NCBI RefSeq assembly: GCF_016907435.1
Contig: NZ_JAFBBZ010000001.1
Location: 1,798,001 to 1,862,000, forward strand
Source of the DNA: Nocardioides salarius
GTDB lineage: Bacteria; Actinomycetota; Actinomycetes; Propionibacteriales; Nocardioidaceae
Direction of reading: 5' to 3'
DNA: 64,000 bases
The stretch's first letter is position 1, and every line of letters begins with the position of its first letter. A model generated the notes under the pieces. That model was not told the origin of the DNA, did no database searches, and worked only from the letters and a program-made list of their open reading frames with translations. The position numbers and the translations under genes are program-made. Shown piece after piece: positions 7,749 to 17,819 of this stretch.

Positions 7749-8953
7749 CCCAGGCCACCAGAACCCGCCGCAGCGACCGCGCCCGGCCCCGCGTCGGCCC
7801 GCTCGCCGCCCACCCCTCGCCGGTGCCCGACCTCGACGTCGACGCGCTCATCGACGACCCGGCGACCCGCATCGTCGTCTGCACCGGCTCGGGAGGCGTG
7901 GGCAAGACCACCACGTCGGCGGCGCTGGCGCTGCGCGCCGCCGAACGGGGCCGTTCCGTGGTGGTGCTGACCATCGACCCGGCCCGCCGCCTCGCGCAGT
8001 CGATGGGCATCGAGGAGCTCGACAACACCCCGCGCCCCGTGGCCGGCGTCGAGGGCCCGGGCCGCCTCGACGCGATGATGCTCGACATGAAGCGCACCTT
8101 CGACGAGGTGGTGGAGAGCCAGGCCACCCCCGAGAAGGCCCGCCAGATCCTCGAGAACCCCTTCTACATCGCCCTGTCGAGCTCGTTCGCCGGCACCCAG
8201 GAGTACATGGCGATGGAGAAGCTGGGCCAGATCGACACCGACGCACGGCGCGAGGGCACCTACGACCTGATCGTGGTCGACACCCCGCCCTCGCGCTCAG
8301 CCCTGGACTTCCTCGACGCGCCCGAGCGGCTCTCCAGCTTCCTCGACGGCAGGTTCATCCGCCTGATGCTCGCGCCCGCGCGCGGCCCGGCGCGCCTGGT
8401 CACGGCGGGGCTGGGCCTGGTGACCGGCGCGCTGACCAAGATCCTGGGCGCGCAGGTCCTCACCGACCTGCAGACGTTCGTCGCCGCCCTCGACACCGTC
8501 TTCGGAGGATTTCGCCAGCGGGCGCAGCGCACCTACGCGCTGCTGCAGGCCGAGGGCACCGCGTTCGTGGTGGTCGCGGCCCCCGAGCCCGACGCGCTGC
8601 GCGAGGCCGCCTACTTCGTCGAGCGGCTGTGCGGCGACGCGATGCCGCTGGCGGGGCTGGTGGTCAACCGCGTCAGCCCGGCGGCGTACGACGAGCTCGG
8701 GGCCGACGAGGCGATGGCCGCGGCCGAGCGGCTGCGCACCCGCGGCGGCCACGACCTGGGCGCCGGACTGCTGCGGCTGCACGCCGACCGGGTGCGGCTG
8801 GTGCAGCGCGAGGCGGGCCTGCGGGCACGCTTCGCGGCCGCGCACCCCGACGTGCCGACGACGACCGTGCCGGCGCTGGCAGGCGACGTGCACGACCTCG
8901 ACGGGCTGCGCCGGGTCGGCGACCTGCTGGGCAGCGCCCCCACCGCCGACTGA
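7745..8953 (+). CDS. ArsA/Get3-like ATPase, subunit 2 (Rv3680-like)
   Basis: This 402-aa paralog of the preceding protein has Walker A SGGVGKTT at residues 49-56, so the signature lysine of the deviant loop is a serine here. It has VVVDTPPSRSALDFLDAP (switch region) and VVNRVSP. The protein also has an N-terminal extension of ~40 residues and a longer C-terminal helical part. It is coupled by an ATGA overlap to subunit 1 and is probably its obligate partner. Membrane-protein insertion or stress-resistance roles are inferred from family and synteny only. The stop codon begins an 11-bp tandem repeat. Confidence 0.87.
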   Translation: MTQATRTRRSDRARPRVGPLAAHPSPVPDLDVDALIDDPATRIVVCTGSGGVGKTTTSAALALRAAERGRSVVVLTIDPARRLAQSMGIEELDNTPRPVAGVEGPGRLDAMMLDMKRTFDEVVESQATPEKARQILENPFYIALSSSFAGTQEYMAMEKLGQIDTDARREGTYDLIVVDTPPSRSALDFLDAPERLSSFLDGRFIRLMLAPARGPARLVTAGLGLVTGALTKILGAQVLTDLQTFVAALDTVFGGFRQRAQRTYALLQAEGTAFVVVAAPEPDALREAAYFVERLCGDAMPLAGLVVNRVSPAAYDELGADEAMAAAERLRTRGGHDLGAGLLRLHADRVRLVQREAGLRARFAAAHPDVPTTTVPALAGDVHDLDGLRRVGDLLGSAPTAD

Positions 8954-9004
8954 GCGGCGGCTGATCGGCGGCTGACCGGCGGCTGGGCGCCGGCTGGGCG
9001 CCGG
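8950..9004 (+). repeat. 11-bp tandem repeat anchored on the stop codon
   Basis: Five 11-bp units of the form CTGANCGGCGG / CTGGGCGCCGG follow each other. The TGA at 8951-8953 is the stop of the ATPase gene and lies in the first unit. Units 2 and 3 repeat TGA at 8962 and 8973, which fall in the other two reading frames. It occupies the gap between two convergent genes. Confidence 0.8.
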
Positions 9005-9009
9005 CTGGA

Positions 9010-9306
9010 TCAGCGAGCGCGCAGCGGCTCGGCCTCGACCGTGCCGCGGGTGCGTGCGTTCTCGAGCACCGAGCGCCACGAGGCGGCCGGGCGACGACGC
9101 AGCAGGGCCCGGCGCTCACGCTCGGTCATCCCGCCCCACACGCCCCACTCGATCTGGTTGTCGAGCGCCTCGGCGAGGCACTCGGTGCGCACCGGGCAGC
9201 CCTGGCAGACCTGCTTGGCCTTGTTCTGCTCCGCTCCGCGAACGAACAGCTGATCCGGCTGCGCCGCCCGGCAGGCAGCGCGCGGTGTCCAGTCCTCAAC
9301 CCACAT
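9010..9306 (-). CDS. WhiB family redox-sensing transcriptional regulator (WhiB4-like)
   Basis: This 98-aa Wbl protein has the four cluster cysteines at C12, C34, C37 and C43 (C-x21-C-x2-C-x5-C), the G[VI]WGG turn (EWGVWGGMTERERR) and a basic C-terminal tail that contacts DNA. It should bind a 4Fe-4S cluster and respond to O2, NO or redox state. I start at the second in-frame ATG (9306) because the sequence from there fits the family, and GGGGA lies ~6 bp upstream. Its position between the ATPase pair and a class A PBP matches mycobacterial whiB4 (Rv3681c). Confidence 0.92.
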   Translation of the reverse strand: MWVEDWTPRAACRAAQPDQLFVRGAEQNKAKQVCQGCPVRTECLAEALDNQIEWGVWGGMTERERRALLRRRPAASWRSVLENARTRGTVEAEPLRAR

Positions 9307-9604
9307 GACGAGTCCCCACATCCTTGTCGCGAGAGCGTGCGCCGGCGGGCCCCGTTGCGTCCCCTGGGGCCGGCACCGACGTCGCTCTCATGTCCCTGCC
9401 TCTCAGTAAAGGGCCACGCCACGCTGGGGGACAGGTCATTTCGACCCAAAGGACATGGCCCGAAATGACTAGACCGATGTGGTCAGACTCACTGGGGTGC
9501 GACGACGAAGGATGTCGTGTTCTCCCCCCGGCGCGGCTCCTGGGAGGTACCGTGCCGGGCTCGACGATGGGTCGGCCGTGCGCTGCTCCCGTACGCTGGG
9601 CGCC
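9307..9604. promoter_or_regulatory. whiB-PBP divergent intergenic region with inverted repeat at 9435-9469
   Basis: This 298-bp gap separates the divergent whiB and PBP genes and is lower in G+C around 9400-9480. It contains an inverted repeat with 9-bp perfect arms: GTCATTTCG at 9435-9443 and CGAAATGAC at 9461-9469, 17 bp apart. On the PBP side a TACGCT box (9592-9597) ends 7 bp before ATG 9605, suggesting a leaderless PBP transcript. I see no gene here. Confidence 0.5.
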
Positions 9605-12016
9605 ATGCCCGCGTCTCGTCCTGCCAGCCGTGTCGCCTCCCACCTCGCCGTGATGGTCGCGATCTCCGCCGTGCTGGGCGTGGTCGTCGCCGGGCTCGCG
9701 ATCCCCTTCGCGGGCGTCGTGGGCATCGGCGCGCGCAACCTCGCCGACACCATGGACCAGCTGCCGGCCGAGCTCGAGACCGAGGCGCTGGCGCAGAAGA
9801 CCACGATCCTCGACGTCGACGGCAACACCCTGGCCACCCTCTACGACCAGAACCGCGTCGAGGTCCCGCTCTCGCAGGTCTCGCGCAAGATGGTCAAGGC
9901 GATCGTCAGCATCGAGGACGCCCGCTACTACGAGCACGGCGCCCTCGACGTGCGGGGCACGATGCGCGCCTTCGTGACCAACCAGGCCGAGGGCGGCGAC
10001 GTCCAGGGCGGGTCCTCGATCACCCAGCAGCTGGTCAAGCAGACGCTGGTGATCCAGGCCAAGACCGACGAGGAGCGCGAGGCCGCGACCGCGACGACGT
10101 ACGCGCGCAAGCTCAAGGAGCTGCGCTACGCCGTGGCCATGGAGCAGCGCCACTCCAAGGACTGGATCCTCGAGCGCTACCTCAACATCGCCTACTTCGG
10201 CGACGGCGCCTACGGCATCCAGGCCGCCGCCCAGCACTTCTTCAGCGTCAACGCCAACAAGCTCAACATGCAGCAGTCGGCCCTGCTGGCCGGCCTGGTG
10301 CGCAACCCCGTGGGCTACGACCCGGTCGACAACCCCGAGCGCGCCACCGAGCGGCGCAACGTGGTGCTCGAGCGGCTCGCCGACCTGGGCGTCGTCAAGC
10401 AGAAGCGCGCCGACCGGCTCCAGGACAAGCCCCTGGGCCTGAAGGTGCAGAAGACCTCGGACGGGTGCGTCTTCACCGCCGCCCCGTTCTTCTGCGACTA
10501 CGTGCTGCGCTACCTGGTCACCGACCCGGCGCTGGGCAGGACCAAGAAGGAGCGGCGCGCGCTGCTCGAGTCGGGCGGCCTGACCATCCGCACCACCCTC
10601 GACCAGGACTACCAGGACGCCGCCGACGCGGCGGTCCGCGAGGGCGTCAACCCCACCGACCAGGCCATCGGCGGGCTCGCGATGGTCGAGCCCGGCACCG
10701 GGCAGGTGCGCGCGATCGCCCAGTCGCGCCCGGTCGGCGACGGCCCGGGCCAGACCTACCTCAACTACGTGGTGCCCCGGAAGTACGGCGACTCGGGCGG
10801 CTTCCAGCCCGGCTCGACGTTCAAGGCCTTCGTGCTGGCCGCCGCGATCGAGCAGGGCATCCCGCTCAACACCCAGATCAACAGCCCCGAGGAGATCGAG
10901 GTCGCGCAGAGCTCGTTCGAGGTGTGCGGCGGGCAGAGCTACCAGTCGACCGACACCTATGAGGTCGGCAACTCGACCAGCTCGGGCACCTTCGACCTCT
11001 ACCGGGGCACCCAGCTGTCGGTGAACACCTTCTTCATCCAGCTCGCGCAGCGCACCGGGCTGTGCCAGCCCTACCGCCTGGCCAAGAAGATGGGCGTGCG
11101 GCTGACCGACAAGAACAGCGAGATGGTGCCGTCCTTCCCGCTCGGCGTGGCGAGCGTCAGCCCGCTCGAGATGGCCGAGGCCTACGCGACCTTCGCCGCG
11201 CGTGGCCAGCACTGCGCCTCGCGGCCGGTCACCTCGATCGAGGACGCCAACGGCAACGTGCTCAAGCAGTACCCCGCCAAGTGCCGCCAGGTGCTGAAGG
11301 CCTCGACCGCCGACGCCGTCAGCGACATCCTGCGCGGCGTCATCGAGCCCGGCGGCTTCGCCCAGGCCGAGGCGCTCGACAGCCCGGCCGCGGGCAAGAC
11401 CGGCACCACCCAGAACGGCCGCTCGGTCTGGTTCGTGGGCTACACCCCGGAGATGGCGGCCGCCGCGATGATCGCCGGCGCCAACCAGGCCGGCACCCCG
11501 ATCACGCTGACCGGCCAGACCGTCGGCGGGCGCTACGTCTCCTCGGCCTCCGGCTCCGGCTACGCCGGGCCGATCTGGGGCGACGCGATGAAGGCGATCG
11601 ACGACCAGCTGCCCGACACGGGGTTCACCGCTCCCGACGCCACGGTCGTCAACGGCGTCACGGTCTCGCTGCCCTCGGTGAGCGGGATGACCCTCGAGGG
11701 GGCCACCCAGGTGCTCGAGGAGGCCGGCTTCGGCGTCAGCAACGGCGGCTACGTGAACTCGTCCTACTCCTCCGGCACCGTCGCCTACTCCTCCCCCAGC
11801 GGCAGCGCGCCCTCCGGCTCGCAGATCACGCTCTACCTCTCCAACGGCACCCCCGCACCCCCGCCGCCTCCCCCCTCCAACAACAACGGCGGCGGCAACG
11901 GCGGCGGTGGCAACGGCGGCGGTGGCAACGGCGGCGGCAACGGCGGCGGCGGCGGTGGCAACGGCGGCGGAAACGGTGGCGGCGGTGGGAACGGCGGCGG
12001 GAACGGGCGCGGCTGA
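9605..12016 (+). CDS. Class A penicillin-binding protein with PASTA domain and Gly/Asn-rich tail (PonA2-like)
   Basis: This 803-aa bifunctional peptidoglycan synthase has an N-terminal membrane anchor (~residues 10-40). A glycosyltransferase family 51 domain follows, with IEDARYYEHG (catalytic E104) and GGSSITQQLVKQ. The transpeptidase has S404-x-x-K407 (GSTFK), S472-V-N474 and K598-T-G. One PASTA domain (~685-745) comes next, then a ~55-residue tail of GGGN repeats. It polymerises and cross-links peptidoglycan outside the membrane. The start ATG 9605 replaces an upstream frame extension lacking homology-like sequence. Its neighbours (WhiB, metallophosphoesterase) match mycobacterial ponA2. 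Confidence 0.94.
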   Translation: MPASRPASRVASHLAVMVAISAVLGVVVAGLAIPFAGVVGIGARNLADTMDQLPAELETEALAQKTTILDVDGNTLATLYDQNRVEVPLSQVSRKMVKAIVSIEDARYYEHGALDVRGTMRAFVTNQAEGGDVQGGSSITQQLVKQTLVIQAKTDEEREAATATTYARKLKELRYAVAMEQRHSKDWILERYLNIAYFGDGAYGIQAAAQHFFSVNANKLNMQQSALLAGLVRNPVGYDPVDNPERATERRNVVLERLADLGVVKQKRADRLQDKPLGLKVQKTSDGCVFTAAPFFCDYVLRYLVTDPALGRTKKERRALLESGGLTIRTTLDQDYQDAADAAVREGVNPTDQAIGGLAMVEPGTGQVRAIAQSRPVGDGPGQTYLNYVVPRKYGDSGGFQPGSTFKAFVLAAAIEQGIPLNTQINSPEEIEVAQSSFEVCGGQSYQSTDTYEVGNSTSSGTFDLYRGTQLSVNTFFIQLAQRTGLCQPYRLAKKMGVRLTDKNSEMVPSFPLGVASVSPLEMAEAYATFAARGQHCASRPVTSIEDANGNVLKQYPAKCRQVLKASTADAVSDILRGVIEPGGFAQAEALDSPAAGKTGTTQNGRSVWFVGYTPEMAAAAMIAGANQAGTPITLTGQTVGGRYVSSASGSGYAGPIWGDAMKAIDDQLPDTGFTAPDATVVNGVTVSLPSVSGMTLEGATQVLEEAGFGVSNGGYVNSSYSSGTVAYSSPSGSAPSGSQITLYLSNGTPAPPPPPPSNNNGGGNGGGGNGGGGNGGGNGGGGGGNGGGNGGGGGNGGGNGRG
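11884..12010 (+). repeat. GGCGGC/AAC low-complexity repeat encoding the Gly-Asn tail
   Basis: A ~125-bp run of GGC/GGT and AAC codons encodes blocks of 3-6 glycines separated by single asparagines at the PBP C-terminus. The unit lengths vary, as expected from slippage that keeps the reading frame. Confidence 0.85.
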
Positions 12017-12075
12017 CCCGGCCCAAACTTCCCGCCGACCCGGCCCGAACTTCGCCTCGACCCGGCCCGGATCTC
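12015..12075 (+). repeat. 22-bp repeat array 1 (core GACCCGGCCC, three units)
   Basis: Cores GACCCGGCCC at 12015, 12037 and 12059 are spaced exactly 22 bp. The first core supplies the last two bases of the PBP stop codon TGA. The same unit in three copies occurs at 21802-21862, again at a stop codon and in sense orientation. The array fills most of the gap to the convergent YqeY-like gene. Confidence 0.8.
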
Positions 12076-12095
12076 CCCTCCGCGGGGTCTCGAGG

Positions 12096-12554
12096 TCAGC
12101 CGAGCTGTCGCCGGACCTCCGCGGCCACGGCTGCACCGTCGGCGCGGCCCTTGACCTGGGGCTGGACGACGCCCATCACCTTGCCCATGGCCTTCATGCC
12201 CTCGCCCGCGGAGCCGGTCGACTCCACGGCGGCGGCGACGATGCGCTCGATCTCGGCCGCGTCGAGCTGCTCGGGCAGGTAGACCGCGATCACCTCGGCC
12301 TCGGCACGTTCCTTGGCGGCGCTCTCCTCGCGACCGCCCTCGTCGAAGGCCGCCGCGGCCTCGCGGCGCTTCTTGGCCTCGGCGCCGAGGACCGTGACGA
12401 CCTCGTCGTCGGAGAGCTCGCGGGCGGTCTTGCCGGCGACCTCGGCGTTGGCGACCGCGGCGAGCACCATCCGCAGGGTCGAGGAGCGGACCTGGTCGCG
12501 GGCCTTCATGGCGGTGGTCAGGTCGGCGCGCAGCTGGTCCTTGAGGGTGCTCAT
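12096..12554 (-). CDS. GatB/YqeY domain-containing protein
   Basis: This 152-aa protein (from ATG 12554) has the YqeY pattern: STLKDQLRADLTTAMKARDQVRSSTLRMVLAAV, a middle helical region rich in Glu/Ala and a C-terminal GKVMGVVQPQVKGRADGAAVAAEVRRQL. This is the tail domain of GatB that contacts tRNA in amidotransferases; stand-alone members have no firmly known role. A frame extension of three residues exists upstream, but a CACAAT box ends 7 bp before ATG 12554, supporting that start. It is divergent from the metallophosphoesterase by only 20 bp. Confidence 0.88.
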   Translation of the reverse strand: MSTLKDQLRADLTTAMKARDQVRSSTLRMVLAAVANAEVAGKTARELSDDEVVTVLGAEAKKRREAAAAFDEGGREESAAKERAEAEVIAVYLPEQLDAAEIERIVAAAVESTGSAGEGMKAMGKVMGVVQPQVKGRADGAAVAAEVRRQLG

Positions 12555-12560
12555 GACCGA

Positions 12561-12567
12561 CATTGTG
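12561..12567. promoter_or_regulatory. Overlapping divergent -10 boxes in a 20-bp intergenic gap
   Basis: CATTGT on the plus strand (12561-12566) lies 8 bp before GTG 12575, and CACAAT on the minus strand (12567-12562) lies 7 bp before ATG 12554. Both would give leaderless mRNAs and cannot easily be occupied together. Confidence 0.45.
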
Positions 12568-12574
12568 ACAGCCT

Positions 12575-13519
12575 GTGCCGGTGAGCCTCACCCCGCTTCT
12601 GACCCGCGGCGGCGCTGCCCTGCTCGGAGCCGCGACGCTCGGCGGCGCAGCCGTGACGGCGTACGCCGTGCGCGAGACGCGGCAGTTCGTGCTGCGCCGC
12701 GTCGAGGTGCCGCTGCTGCCCGCGGGGTCCGACCCGCTGCGCGTGCTGCACCTCAGCGACATCCACATGACCCCGCGCCAGCACCGCAAGCAGGAGTGGC
12801 TGGCGGGGCTGGCCACGCTGCGCCCCGACCTCGTGGTCGACACCGGCGACAACCTCGCCCACCAGGGCGCGGTCCCCTTCGTGACCGACTCCCTCGGCCC
12901 GCTGCTCGACGTCCCCGGCGTGTTCGTGCACGGCTCCAACGACTACTTCGAGCCGCGGCTGCGCAACCCGCTGCGCTACGTGCTGCCCGACGACGGCACC
13001 CGCCACACCGACGTGCCCCAGCTGCCGTGGCGCGACCTGAGCGCCACCTTCACCGAGCACGGCTGGCTCGACCTGACCAACACCCGCGGCCGGCTGCACG
13101 TCGGCGGGCTCGACCTGGCCTTCGTCGGCGTCGACGACCCGCACCTGGAGTACGACGACCTGGGCGCGGTCGCGGGGCCGGCCGACCCGGCCGCCGACGT
13201 GCGCCTGGCCGTCGCGCACGCGCCGTACGTGCGGGTGCTCGACCGGTTCGCCGCCGACGGGCACGACGCGATCCTCGCCGGGCACACCCACGGGGGCCAG
13301 GTGTGCCTGCCGGGAGGCCGGGCACTGACCACCAACTGCGACCTCGACCCGGCGCGTGCGCGCGGGCTGCACCGCCACCCCGCGGCCTCCACCCCCGGCG
13401 ACCCGGGCTCGGCGTGGCTGCACGTCAGCGCCGGTCTCGGCACCAGCCCCTACGCCCAGGTGCGCACGGCGTGCCGCCCCGAGGCCACCCTGCTCACGCT
13501 GGTGCCGCGCGGGCGGTGA
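12575..13519 (+). CDS. Metallophosphoesterase (calcineurin-like, YkuE type)
   Basis: This 314-aa protein has an N-terminal hydrophobic segment (residues ~8-30), then the binuclear metal motifs in order: LHLSDIHM (DxH), VVDTGDNLAHQ (GDxx), HGSNDYF (GNHD-like, with Ser-Asn-Asp), and near the end LAVAHAPY and AGHTHGGQ (GHxH). It is probably membrane-attached with the active site outside. The family cleaves phosphoesters such as UDP-diacylglucosamine, cyclic nucleotides or lipid head groups, and the substrate is not evident. GTG start; GTG 12581 is also possible. The position next to the PonA2-like gene matches mycobacterial Rv3683. Confidence 0.9.
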   Translation: MPVSLTPLLTRGGAALLGAATLGGAAVTAYAVRETRQFVLRRVEVPLLPAGSDPLRVLHLSDIHMTPRQHRKQEWLAGLATLRPDLVVDTGDNLAHQGAVPFVTDSLGPLLDVPGVFVHGSNDYFEPRLRNPLRYVLPDDGTRHTDVPQLPWRDLSATFTEHGWLDLTNTRGRLHVGGLDLAFVGVDDPHLEYDDLGAVAGPADPAADVRLAVAHAPYVRVLDRFAADGHDAILAGHTHGGQVCLPGGRALTTNCDLDPARARGLHRHPAASTPGDPGSAWLHVSAGLGTSPYAQVRTACRPEATLLTLVPRGR

Positions 13520-13537
13520 CGGAGCGCGGGGGCCCGA

Positions 13538-13567
13538 TTGGGGTGCTCCTCGGCGCTCCGGTATGCT
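13538..13567 (+). promoter_or_regulatory. Promoter of tRNA-Pro
   Basis: -35 TTGGGG (13538-13543), an 18-bp spacer and -10 TATGCT (13562-13567). The tRNA begins 40 bp after the -10 box. Confidence 0.5.
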
Positions 13568-13606
13568 CCGGTGCTCGTGGGGCCAGCCTCGGCTGGACCC
13601 ATGGAT

Positions 13607-13680
13607 CGGGCTGTGGCGCAGCTTGGTAGCGCGCCTCGTTCGGGACGAGGAGGCCGCAGGTTCAAATCCTGTCAGCCCGA
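13607..13680 (+). tRNA. tRNA-Pro (anticodon CGG)
   Basis: A 74-nt cloverleaf. The acceptor stem CGGGCTG pairs with CAGCCCG and the discriminator is A. The D-arm is around GCGCAGCTTGGTAGCGC. The anticodon stem CCTCG/CGAGG has loop TTCGGGA (anticodon CGG), and the T-arm contains GGTTCAAATCC. CCA is not encoded. Confidence 0.95.
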
Positions 13681-13703
13681 CAGATCCGATGTTCCCGGCA
13701 TCG

Positions 13704-13737
13704 AGCAGCCGGGCCCACGAGAGTGGGCCCGGCTGCT
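13704..13737. terminator. Strong hairpin terminator after tRNA-Pro
   Basis: Perfect 15-bp stem (13704-13718 with 13723-13737) closed by a GAGA tetraloop, 24 bp after the tRNA. There is no clear U-tract, as is common in actinobacteria. Confidence 0.75.
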
Positions 13738-13813
13738 GTCATCTCAGGACGTGGCGCTGCGCCACCGTCGCTCGCGGGCCCGGCCACCGGGGTCCGCGTG
13801 CCAGAATGCGCGC

Positions 13814-14638
13814 ATGGCAGACGACGACCGCTCCGCGGACAGCCCGTCCCTGGAGGCGCCCTCGCTCGGGCTCGGCCGGTGGCGCCGCCGGAAGAAGACC
13901 GCTGACGAGGCCGCGCCCGCCGCGGCGACCGGGAGCAGCGACGACGCCACCGCGACCGTCCCCGTCGTCGAGCCGGAGCCGCTGCCCGACGTCGAGCCGA
14001 CCCCGCAGCCCGAGCCCGACCCGGTCCCCGCGCCCACGCCGGCCCCGGCGCCGACTCCGCCGCCGGCCTCCCGCGAGCCCGTACGCCGCCCCACGCCTCC
14101 TGCCCGGCCCGCCCAGCAGCCCGCCCAGCAGCAGGTCCCGCAGCAGGCCGCGGAGACGCGGACGGCGCAGACCGCGGGCGCACCCCTCTTCGTCGACGAG
14201 GTGGCCGCTGACGAGCCGACCGCCGCCCGCAGCCGCTCACCGTTCTCGAGCCTCTTCGGGCTGCGCGGGCGCAGCGCGGCCGCCGCCACCGGCGCCGTCG
14301 TGGGGGCGCTGGTGGTCGTGCTGACCTGGCTCTCGCTGCGCCTGTGCGAGGTGCTGCAGGGCACCCCGTCCTGCGGCAACCCCGGCATCTTCCTGCTGCT
14401 GGCCATCATGGTGGCCATGGTGGTCCTGGGCGGCGCGATGCTGCGCGCGGCCGGGGCGCCCGACCCCACCAGCACCGCCTTCCTCGCGGTCGGCCTGCTG
14501 TGCGTGGTGGCGCTGCTGTTCCTGGTCGACGCGCTGATGTCACCGTGGATGGCGATCGTCATCCCGCTGGTGGCCGTCGGGGCGTTCGTGCTCTCGCACT
14601 GGGTCACCACCGCGGTGGTCGAGCCCGCCCGCGACTGA
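13814..14638 (+). CDS. Membrane protein with proline-rich cytoplasmic N-terminus
   Basis: This 274-aa protein starts at ATG 13814. Residues 1-150 are acidic then Pro/Ala/Gln-rich (PTPQPEPDPVPAPTPAPAP, AQQPAQQQVPQQ) and look disordered. Residues ~155-265 contain about four membrane segments (AAATGAVVGALVVVLTWLSL, IFLLLAIMVAMVVLGGAML, FLAVGLLCVVALLFLVDAL, MAIVIPLVAVGAFVL). I do not recognise a family. A CAGAAT box 6 bp upstream suggests a leaderless mRNA. It lies between tRNA-Pro and asd, with nothing pointing to a function. Confidence 0.75.
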   Translation: MADDDRSADSPSLEAPSLGLGRWRRRKKTADEAAPAAATGSSDDATATVPVVEPEPLPDVEPTPQPEPDPVPAPTPAPAPTPPPASREPVRRPTPPARPAQQPAQQQVPQQAAETRTAQTAGAPLFVDEVAADEPTAARSRSPFSSLFGLRGRSAAAATGAVVGALVVVLTWLSLRLCEVLQGTPSCGNPGIFLLLAIMVAMVVLGGAMLRAAGAPDPTSTAFLAVGLLCVVALLFLVDALMSPWMAIVIPLVAVGAFVLSHWVTTAVVEPARD

Positions 14639-14695
14639 CACTCCGCCCGACGACCCGCCTCGACCGGGGCCCGCCGGGGGCCAGCGGCCGGAGCC

Positions 14696-17022
<2,327 letters not shown>

Positions 17023-17051
17023 GACAAAATTCCCGTTCCGGATGCGAGGGG

Positions 17052-17070
17052 CGTGGGCCGCGGGCCCACG
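17052..17070 (-). terminator. Small hairpin between DUF5063 gene and ask
   Basis: CGTGGGCC and GGCCCACG form an 8-bp stem with a 3-nt loop in the 137-bp gap downstream of the DUF5063 gene and upstream of ask. It may end the recR-DUF5063 transcript. There is no U-tract. Confidence 0.4.
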
Positions 17071-17159
17071 ATGACCGGGGTCGGAGTCTACCGGGGCCGC
17101 CAGGGGCCACCCGCCCCCATCTCACGGCACCGACGTCGTCGGCGCGAGCGCTCCTCGCC

Positions 17160-17819
17160 TCAGGGCCGGTCGGTGAGCAGCGCGTCGGCGGCCGCGACCT
17201 GGTCGGCGTCGAGGTCCACGTCGACGTCGAGGCGGTCGTGGGCCACCACCGAGAGCAGCGCGTTGAGCGCGGCGCCGGCGAGGTTGCCCCAGGAGGAGAC
17301 GTAGGAGAACTGCCACCACCACAGCGCCTCGCCCACGTTGCCGTCACGGAAGTGGCGCAGCCCCGTGTCGAGGTCGGTCGCGATCGCCGCCAGGTCGTCG
17401 GAGAGCTGGCTCTCGACGACCTCGGGCACGTAGGGGTCGAAGACGAAGCTGTAGGTGTCGATGTTGTCGAGCATCAGCGCCAGGCGCATGCGCAGCTCGT
17501 CGAGGTCCGGCTCGGGGCCCACGTCGGGCTGGTAGCGCGAGTGCGGCGTGAAGTCCTGCTGGGCGCCCAGCCGGGCACCGGCGAGCAGCACCTGGCTGAT
17601 CTCCAGGAGCAGCAGCGAGATCGCCCGGCCGCCGTCGGCCTCCTTGGCGATGGCGCGCAGCGCCAGCAGGAAGCTGGCCACCTGGTCGGCGATCTGCTGG
17701 GCGAACTCCTCGGTCTCGGCGTCGAGCGCCAGGGCCTCCACGAGGGCCTCGGCCAGGCCGCCCGGGGGCTCGCCGGCCCCGCCGTGCACGTCGTCGGTAC
17801 CGCTGCTGGTGCTGGTCAT
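17160..17819 (-). CDS. DUF5063 domain-containing protein
   Basis: This 219-aa soluble acidic protein is largely helical, with conserved-looking blocks [16 protein letters not shown] (residues 37-48), [13 protein letters not shown] and [41 protein letters not shown]. The Trp-rich C-terminal block is typical of DUF5063, a family found directly after recR in actinobacteria. Start ATG 17819 overlaps the recR stop (ATGA), so it is translated with recR. The upstream frame extension runs inside recR and is a shadow. Function unknown. Confidence 0.85.
   Translation of the reverse strand: MTSTSSGTDDVHGGAGEPPGGLAEALVEALALDAETEEFAQQIADQVASFLLALRAIAKEADGGRAISLLLLEISQVLLAGARLGAQQDFTPHSRYQPDVGPEPDLDELRMRLALMLDNIDTYSFVFDPYVPEVVESQLSDDLAAIATDLDTGLRHFRDGNVGEALWWWQFSYVSSWGNLAGAALNALLSVVAHDRLDVDVDLDADQVAAADALLTDRP

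Noticed and set aside
11884..12075. CRISPR-like array at the PBP 3' end
   Set aside because: The GGCGGC runs are coding low complexity, and the 22-bp units have no unique spacers of CRISPR size. No cas gene is present.
13607..13740. Integration (att) site at tRNA-Pro
   Set aside because: No integrase gene and no repeated tRNA 3' end were found downstream; the hairpin there is a terminator.
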